NCBI RefSeq assembly: GCF_001983175.1
Contig: NZ_MNPW01000002.1
Coordinates: forward strand, 518,019-582,018
Length of the DNA stretch: 64,000 bases
Direction of reading: 5' to 3'
DNA from: Pseudomonas cedrina subsp. cedrina
Lineage (GTDB): Bacteria; Pseudomonadota; Gammaproteobacteria; Pseudomonadales; Pseudomonadaceae
Below, piece after piece: positions 59,100 through 64,000 of this stretch (position 1 is the first letter of the stretch; every line of letters starts with the position of its first letter). The notes under the pieces are model-generated. The model was not told the DNA's origin and made no database searches. It saw only the letters and a program-made list of their open reading frames with translations. The position numbers and the translations under genes are program-made.

Positions 59100-61232
59100 T
59101 CAGAACTCTAACTCTGCGCTGAAATAGAGGACCTGGCGATGGTCGTAATTGTTGTCGGCCAAGGTAGTGGGCTGGTTATCAAGGCGCTGTTGCAGCATGC
59201 CCGCCAGCTCGACGTTGGCGCCGCCCAAGGCAATGCGCTTGGCCACCCGCAGGTCGACCCGTTCGAAGCGATACTCGTTGAGTGCGTCATCGCCATAGTA
59301 GAACAATGCGCTGGACCAGCCCTGGCCCCATTCCCGCAACCAGCCGGCCGAGCCACTGTTACGTGCGGTCTGCGCCTTGTCCAGCGGGTTGCTGCTGGTG
59401 GCGTCGACATAGGCATAGGTCAGGCGCAGGCGGTCGGCGTTGCTCACGCGCCAGTCGAACTGGGACTCGGCGCCGGTGAAGCGTGCGCTGTTGGCATTGC
59501 TGGCGACGTACTGATTATTGCGCAGCGGCGAGCTGATCATGTCGGTGATCTCGTCATAGAACAGTTTCACGTCCATGTTCAGCCCGATGTCGGCGAAGAA
59601 GCCGTTGTACCCCAGTTCCCGCGATTTCATCATCTCTTTATTGAGGTTTCCCGGGCCGCGGGTCTTTACGAAGTATTGCCCGGTAGTCTGCCCATAGGCA
59701 GGGGAGCTGAGGTTGGTGACGCGATAGCTCCAGTTGACGTTGTTCTCGAACATATCCGGTGAGCGGATCGCTTCGGAGTACACCGCGCGCAGGCCGTGGC
59801 GCGGGTTGATCAGGTAGTTGACCGCTACCCGCGGCGTCAGCGAGTTGCCGCTCAGATACGTGTCTTCATACATGGCGCCACCCTGCAGCAACCAATGCTC
59901 GCTGGCGCGCCACTCCAACTGGCCGAACAGGCGCCAGGTGGTGTCGTCCAGCGTGCCGTTGAAGTAGGTGTCGGAGTCGGCGCGGTCGTAGCGGTAGTTC
60001 ATGCCGCTGACCAGGCGCAGGCTGTCGGACAGACTGAGGGTGTCCTGAACCTCCAGGTCGTAGCGGCTTTCACGGGTGCTCTGGTCGATGTCGCCGCATA
60101 CGCTCTGGCTGGCGCCGTTGCGCCACTGGTCCAGCACCTGGTTGGCCAAGGCTTGCTCGGCGGCGCTGCCCGGTGGCGCGCTGCCTTGGCTGTAAGTGTC
60201 CATGTGCCGGGCCAGTAATTCGGCGTAGTTGGGGTTCATCTGCCACAGTTGGGTCAGCTCGGGGCTGAACGAGACCTTGGCGTCACAGGCTTTCCATATT
60301 TGCCGGCGATCCCACTGCTGCGCCGAACCTTGGATATACAGGCTGTGGTCAGGGTTGAAGTCAAAGTTCCAGCGCAGGGAGCCGGCGTAGTCCTTGGCTG
60401 AGACGTCGGAATTGTTTCCGCCTTCGGTAATCCCGGCAAAGACCGGGCTGTAGGTATAAGGACGTTGATTGGTGCCTTCCTTGGCATCCAGTTGCACATC
60501 GATGCTCTGCTGCGTGTTCAACGTCTGGCTGATCGCCAGGCTGAAGCGGTTGAGGCGGCGGCCATCACGACGGTCGGCACCGGCGGCATCGCTGTCGAAG
60601 CCGTCATCCTGCTGCCCGGAAAGGGACAGGCGCAAGTCGCCGCTGTCCCAGCCAGCGCCCTGGCTGGCATAGAAGTCATTGATGCCGCGTGCGCCGCGCA
60701 CCACCTTGAGCCGTGTGCCGTGGCTGTTGGCCGGCGAGCGCGTGAGGATGTTGACCACCGCCATCAGGGCATTGGCGCCGTAACTGACGGTGTTGGGGCC
60801 ACGGAACACTTCGATGCGCTCGATATCTTCCATGGCCACCGGAATGTCGCTCCAGTCCACGGTGGCAAGGCCCGCGCGGTACACCGAGCGGCCATCGATC
60901 AATACCTGCATGCGCCGCGCATCGCTGGCACTGGTGCCGTGGTAGTTCACCGCCGCCTGGTTGCCGGTGGTGTAGCCGACCATCATGCCCGGCACAAGGC
61001 GCAGCAACTCACTGATGTCCCGCGCGCCGCTGGCCTTGATCAGCTCGCTGTCGATCACGGTCATGCTGCCGGGCACGGCCGCCGCCGATTGCTTGAGGCG
61101 CGTGGCGGTCAGCACTTGGGGCAGGGGCTGGCTGTCGAGGAACAGGTCATCGGCCAGCGCCGGGCTGCTGCACAGCGGCATGCCCAACAGCATCAGCCAC
61201 AGAGATGAACGGGGAGGAGGGCCCAAATACAC
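59100..61232 (-). CDS. TonB-dependent outer-membrane receptor
   Basis: This protein of about 710 residues has a signal peptide (ending PALA-DDLF). The plug domain spans about 40-165 (TRLKQSAAAVPGSMTVIDSE, RMQVLIDGRSVYR, IERIEVFRGPNTVSYGANAL). A 22-stranded barrel follows and ends in the terminal phenylalanine (FSAELEF). Two cysteines (CDAK and SVCGD) about 80 residues apart may cap an external loop. The ligand is unknown. The start is uncertain: GTG 61232 is used because AAGGCC precedes it, and ATG 61193 is an alternative. It heads a co-directional row with the binding-like protein and hybrid kinase. Confidence 0.9.
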   Translation of the reverse strand: MYLGPPPRSSLWLMLLGMPLCSSPALADDLFLDSQPLPQVLTATRLKQSAAAVPGSMTVIDSELIKASGARDISELLRLVPGMMVGYTTGNQAAVNYHGTSASDARRMQVLIDGRSVYRAGLATVDWSDIPVAMEDIERIEVFRGPNTVSYGANALMAVVNILTRSPANSHGTRLKVVRGARGINDFYASQGAGWDSGDLRLSLSGQQDDGFDSDAAGADRRDGRRLNRFSLAISQTLNTQQSIDVQLDAKEGTNQRPYTYSPVFAGITEGGNNSDVSAKDYAGSLRWNFDFNPDHSLYIQGSAQQWDRRQIWKACDAKVSFSPELTQLWQMNPNYAELLARHMDTYSQGSAPPGSAAEQALANQVLDQWRNGASQSVCGDIDQSTRESRYDLEVQDTLSLSDSLRLVSGMNYRYDRADSDTYFNGTLDDTTWRLFGQLEWRASEHWLLQGGAMYEDTYLSGNSLTPRVAVNYLINPRHGLRAVYSEAIRSPDMFENNVNWSYRVTNLSSPAYGQTTGQYFVKTRGPGNLNKEMMKSRELGYNGFFADIGLNMDVKLFYDEITDMISSPLRNNQYVASNANSARFTGAESQFDWRVSNADRLRLTYAYVDATSSNPLDKAQTARNSGSAGWLREWGQGWSSALFYYGDDALNEYRFERVDLRVAKRIALGGANVELAGMLQQRLDNQPTTLADNNYDHRQVLYFSAELEF

Positions 61233-61384
61233 GGCACGGCCTTGATAATTGCGGATAGCCGCCCATGTTAACTGAGGTGGGGCCTTTTGCCAGTCGCCGG
61301 GCTTGCAATTACTTCATGTAAATGTGGCATTTTCCGACAAGCGCACGAATTGACGCGGGGGCTGGCCGCCAGCGGGTCGGCCCG

Positions 61385-61390
61385 TATAAT
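61385..61390 (+). promoter_or_regulatory. Probable -10 box of gpsA
   Basis: A perfect TATAAT lies 38 bases before the gpsA ATG. The sequence 17 bases upstream (CTGGCC) is a poor -35 box, so the promoter may depend on other contacts. The 195-base gap is shared with the divergent receptor gene. Confidence 0.5.
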
Positions 61391-61427
61391 GCCGCCATCG
61401 CCACTGGTATGGATTAACGGATTGCAT

Positions 61428-62453
61428 ATGACTGAACAGCGCCCTATCGCGGTCCTGGGAGGCGGAAGTTTTGGTACCGCCGTGGCTAACCTGCTGGCCG
61501 AGAACGGCCACGCTGTGCGCCAGTGGATGCGCGATCCCGAACAGGCCGAGGCCATCCGGGTGCACCGGGAAAACCCGCGTTACCTCAAAGGCATCAAGAT
61601 CCATCCAGCGGTCGAGCCGGTCACGGACCTGCTGGAAACCCTCACGGCCTGCGACCTGTGCTTCGTCGCGCTGCCGTCCAGCGCGTTGCGCTCGGTGCTG
61701 GCCCCTCACGCCGATCGCCTGGCTGGCAAGTTGCTGGTCAGCCTGACCAAGGGCATCGAGGCGCAGACCTTCAAGCTGATGAGCGAAATCCTCGAAGAGA
61801 TCGCTCCCCAGGCGCGCATTGGTGTGCTGTCCGGGCCGAACCTGGCGCGCGAAGTGGCCGAGCACGCGCTGACCGCCACCGTGGTGGCCAGTGAAGACGA
61901 AGCCCTCTGCGAACGCGTCCAGGCCGTGCTGCATGGCCGCACCTTCCGGGTCTACGCCAGCAGCGACCGCTATGGCGTGGAGCTGGGCGGCGCGCTGAAA
62001 AACGTCTATGCGATCATTGCCGGCATGGCCGTGGCGCTGGGCATGGGCGAAAACACCAAGAGCATGCTGATCACCCGCGCCCTGGCCGAGATGACCCGCT
62101 TTGCAGTGAACCAGGGCGCCAACCCGATGACCTTCCTGGGGCTGGCGGGCGTGGGCGACCTGATCGTCACGTGTTCCTCGCCGAAAAGCCGCAACTACCA
62201 GGTGGGTTTCGCCCTCGGCCAGGGTTTGAGCCTGGAAGACGCGGTCACGCGCCTGGGCGAAGTGGCCGAAGGCGTCAACACCCTCAAGGTGCTCAAGGCC
62301 AAGGCCCAGGAAGCTGGCGTGTACATGCCGCTGGTCGCCGGGCTGCACGCGATCCTGTTTGAAGGGCGCACCTTGGACCAGGTCATCGAGCTGCTGATGC
62401 GCGCCGAGCCGAAAACCGATGTCGATTTTATTTCCACCAGTGGTTTCAACTGA
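61428..62453 (+). CDS. gpsA: Glycerol-3-phosphate dehydrogenase (NAD(P)+) GpsA
   Basis: GpsA reduces dihydroxyacetone phosphate to sn-glycerol 3-phosphate for phospholipid synthesis. The 341-residue protein has the Rossmann motif [19 protein letters not shown] and [15 protein letters not shown]. The catalytic lysine is in [14 protein letters not shown], and the motif [20 protein letters not shown] follows. ATG 61428 is chosen at [13 protein letters not shown]; longer frames upstream run through the promoter region. Confidence 0.96.
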   Translation: MTEQRPIAVLGGGSFGTAVANLLAENGHAVRQWMRDPEQAEAIRVHRENPRYLKGIKIHPAVEPVTDLLETLTACDLCFVALPSSALRSVLAPHADRLAGKLLVSLTKGIEAQTFKLMSEILEEIAPQARIGVLSGPNLAREVAEHALTATVVASEDEALCERVQAVLHGRTFRVYASSDRYGVELGGALKNVYAIIAGMAVALGMGENTKSMLITRALAEMTRFAVNQGANPMTFLGLAGVGDLIVTCSSPKSRNYQVGFALGQGLSLEDAVTRLGEVAEGVNTLKVLKAKAQEAGVYMPLVAGLHAILFEGRTLDQVIELLMRAEPKTDVDFISTSGFN

Positions 62454-62463
62454 GGAAGCGGTC

Positions 62464-62811
62464 ATGAACGATCCGAAAGCAACCCCCAAGTACGAATCCA
62501 TTGCCCTGCGTATCCTGTGGATGCTGGTGTTTGCCCTGGTGTGGCAAGTGGCGCAGTTCCTGCTCGGCGCGCTGGTGGTGGTGCAACTGATTTACCGCCT
62601 GGTCTATGGCGCACCGAACCTGGGCCTGATGAACTTCGGCGACAGCCTCAGCCAGTTCCTCGCACAGATCGGCCGTTTCGGCAGCTTCCACAGCGAACAA
62701 AAGCCCTGGCCGTTCGCCGATTGGCCTACACCGCGCGCACCCGAGGACGAAGCCGCCCACAGCGTGCCGCCGGCGCCGCATCCGGTGCGTGATGAGGAGC
62801 CAAAGCTGTGA
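62464..62811 (+). CDS. DUF4389 membrane protein
   Basis: This 115-residue protein has a hydrophobic domain (about 14-46: IALRILWMLVFALVWQVAQF, then LLGALVVVQLIYRLVYG). The FGDSLSQFLAQIGRFGSFHSEQKPWPFADWP tail is typical of DUF4389, and a Pro-rich end follows. Function unknown. It starts 10 bases after gpsA with AGGAAG upstream and overlaps sixA by 4 bases, so the three genes form an operon. Confidence 0.87.
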   Translation: MNDPKATPKYESIALRILWMLVFALVWQVAQFLLGALVVVQLIYRLVYGAPNLGLMNFGDSLSQFLAQIGRFGSFHSEQKPWPFADWPTPRAPEDEAAHSVPPAPHPVRDEEPKL

Positions 62812-63257
62812 AGGTGTGGATATTGCGTCATGGCGAGGCCGAAGGGCAGGCGCCAACGGATGCCGAACGCAACCTTACCGAGCAGGGCCGCGCCGAAGTA
62901 TTGCGCAGCGCTGCGCACCTGATCGGCCAGCCCCTCGGTGCGATCATCGCCAGCCCTTATGTGCGGGCGCAGCAGACCGCGCACTTGGTGCGCGAAGCCC
63001 TGGGCTTCGCCGCGGACATTCGTACGGTGCCGTGGCTGACGCCAGAGGGCAATCCGTTGCAAGTGCTGGAAAAGCTCGATAGCGATGACAACGTGCTGCT
63101 GGTCAGCCACCAGCCCTTGGTGGGCAGCCTGATCAGCTTCCTGCAGTATGGCCATCAGCGTCAGCCGCAGCCGATGTACACCGCCAGCCTGGCGGAGCTG
63201 GAAGGGGATTTCCCGCTGGCGGGGCTGATGAGCCTGGTCAGCGTGAAGAATCCATAG
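62808..63257 (+). CDS. sixA: Phosphohistidine phosphatase SixA
   Basis: SixA removes phosphate from phosphohistidine in HPt or HPr-like domains and so quenches phosphorelays. The 149-residue histidine-phosphatase-fold protein has the catalytic RHGEA (Arg7 and His8), a second arginine in SPYVRAQQTA and the second histidine in LLVSHQPLVG. It starts with GTG 62808, overlapping the DUF4389 stop, behind GATGAGGAG. Confidence 0.92.
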   Translation: MKVWILRHGEAEGQAPTDAERNLTEQGRAEVLRSAAHLIGQPLGAIIASPYVRAQQTAHLVREALGFAADIRTVPWLTPEGNPLQVLEKLDSDDNVLLVSHQPLVGSLISFLQYGHQRQPQPMYTASLAELEGDFPLAGLMSLVSVKNP

Positions 63258-63333
63258 GCTTTATTGTTTTTTTGCGTGTGTTATATCTGTGGCAGGATTA
63301 GGGCCGTAATAAAACCAACAAAGGACAACTCCC

Positions 63334-63777
63334 ATGAGCCTGTGGCGCACCCAACCGAATATCGAACAACTCAATGCCAGCCAGAAGAACACCATCGGTG
63401 AACTGCTGGATATCCGCTTCGAGAGCTTCGACGACGACTCCCTTACCGCCAGCATGGTGGTCGATCACCGGACCCACCAGCCCTACGGCCTGCTGCACGG
63501 CGGCGCGTCGGTGGTATTGGCCGAGAGCGTCGGTTCCATGGCCGCTTACCTGTGCATTGATGGGAGCAAGTTCTATTGCGTGGGGCTGGAGGTGAATGCC
63601 AACCACCTGCGTGGTGTGCGCAGCGGGCGTGTGACGGCGGTGGCCAAGGCGGTGCATATCGGGCGTACCACGCAGGTGTGGGATATTCGCTTGACCAATG
63701 ACGAGGGCAAGGTGAGTTGCGTCTCGCGTCTGACCATGGCGGTGGTGCCGCTGGGGGAGAACCCGCCGGGGCGGTAG
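63334..63777 (+). CDS. Hotdog thioesterase (YdiI/MenI type)
   Basis: This 147-residue hotdog-fold acyl-CoA thioesterase has the family active segment PYGLLHGGASVVLAESVGSMA with catalytic Glu, and VGLEVNANHLRGVRSGRV. Relatives hydrolyse aromatic and other acyl-CoAs, including DHNA-CoA in menaquinone makers. Pseudomonads lack menaquinone, so the physiological substrate is open. ATG follows AAAGGACAACTCCC. Confidence 0.9.
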   Translation: MSLWRTQPNIEQLNASQKNTIGELLDIRFESFDDDSLTASMVVDHRTHQPYGLLHGGASVVLAESVGSMAAYLCIDGSKFYCVGLEVNANHLRGVRSGRVTAVAKAVHIGRTTQVWDIRLTNDEGKVSCVSRLTMAVVPLGENPPGR

Positions 63778-63810
63778 GCTTTTGAGGCGGCTTTCGGGCC
63801 TAATTTTTTA

Positions 63811-64000
63811 GGGGGCTTGACCGAGTACATATCCGTTATTTAGGTAACGGCTGCTTATGGTTTCGCTCTTACAGCCAGCCCTTTCAAGGTCTTTGATAAA
63901 ATCCCTCAAAACTCCAGTCAGGGTGACGAAAGCGATGTGGGCAGAAGTTCTAGCGCGGTTTGAGAAAAAAGCACCGGCCAGTGTCATGACCAAAGTGATA
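63811..64000 (+). mobile_element. Probable left end of an insertion sequence (cut by window edge)
   Basis: From about 63811 the base composition changes. A leader of the kind found before Pseudomonas IS transposase genes appears (GAGTACATATCCGTTATTTA and onward), followed by a start codon at 63935 and a transposase-like N-terminus. The exact left terminus and the target duplication cannot be set without the right end. The bases just before (63785-63810) look like a short terminator for the thioesterase gene (AGGC/GCCT then TTTTTT). Confidence 0.55.
63935..64000 (+). CDS. Transposase, N-terminal fragment (IS4-like)
   Basis: Only 22 codons are inside the window. The translation MWAEVLARFEKKAPASVMTK resembles the first residues of IS4-type transposases in Pseudomonas, which begin with a similar V-L-X-X-F-E-K-K-A-P-X-S-V-M pattern. 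GGGTGACG precedes the start. The family assignment is from memory and rests on a short segment. Confidence 0.55.
   Translation, partial: MWAEVLARFEKKAPASVMTKVI

Noticed and set aside
63808..63993. Minus-strand 61-codon frame at the right edge
   Set aside because: It lies antisense to the probable IS leader and transposase start and has no support of its own.

Overview
The window reads as a stretch of a Pseudomonas chromosome, most likely from the P. fluorescens group. The grounds are high GC, the sdhCDAB-sucAB-lpdG-sucCD supercluster next to a divergent gltA, fabA-fabB behind a hybrid sensor kinase, a gcl-hyi-glxR-ttuD-pykF cluster, and many intergenic palindromes of the P. fluorescens REP type. 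The broad gene order also agrees with what I remember of P. aeruginosa PAO1 (ccm genes, then sulfate-binding protein/K+ channel/urea transporter/gcl cluster, then gltA-sdh-suc, braB, htpG, fabBA, PA1611, gpsA). That comparison is from memory.

Region by region: 1-5013 is the end of the cytochrome c maturation operon (ccmE partial, ccmF, ccmG, ccmH, ccmI) plus a proline-rich lipoprotein. 5355-9630 is more accessory: an isolated phnN, a LysR regulator, a HicA/HicB toxin-antitoxin pair, and a serralysin-type metalloprotease with an unusual C-terminal tail. 9640-13938 (minus strand) holds an MFS transporter, a sulfate/thiosulfate-binding protein, a voltage-gated K+ channel with a zinc ribbon, and a urea transporter. 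14068-22677 is the glyoxylate-to-pyruvate route (gcl, hyi, glxR, ttuD, pykF) with a divergent GlcG-like gene, a REP-associated transposase (RAYT) between REP sequences, and a RutR-like TetR regulator. 22813-29379 carries a DUF808 membrane protein, an MlaA-like protein with an exported alpha/beta hydrolase, a small membrane protein, a GH17 membrane protein and a betaine-type binding protein. 29636-31602 is a DUF485-actP acetate uptake pair.

31870-44898 is the TCA core: gltA on the minus strand, and sdhCDAB, sucA, sucB, lpdG, sucC and sucD on the plus strand. 45329-54077 holds brnQ, a DUF599 protein, a small lipoprotein, two overlapping hotdog thioesterases, htpG, a dienelactone hydrolase-like gene, a pirin and an exported amidohydrolase. 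54274-61232 (minus) carries, in transcription order, a TonB-dependent receptor, a periplasmic binding-like protein, a hybrid histidine kinase, fabA and fabB. 61428-63777 holds gpsA, a DUF4389 protein, sixA and a thioesterase. The last roughly 170 bases look like the left end of an insertion sequence that runs out of the window.

Most of the content is conserved core metabolism. The points most worth a second look are the receptor/binding-protein/hybrid-kinase cluster (56271-61232), the serralysin tail, an A7 run that separates a well-placed ribosome site from the sdhC frame, the RAYT with about sixteen REP clusters of several sequence types, an MlaA-like protein without a lipobox paired with an exported hydrolase, and twin TTGTATACAA sites in the gcl promoter region. 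I found no CRISPR array, rRNA or tRNA gene, or phage.
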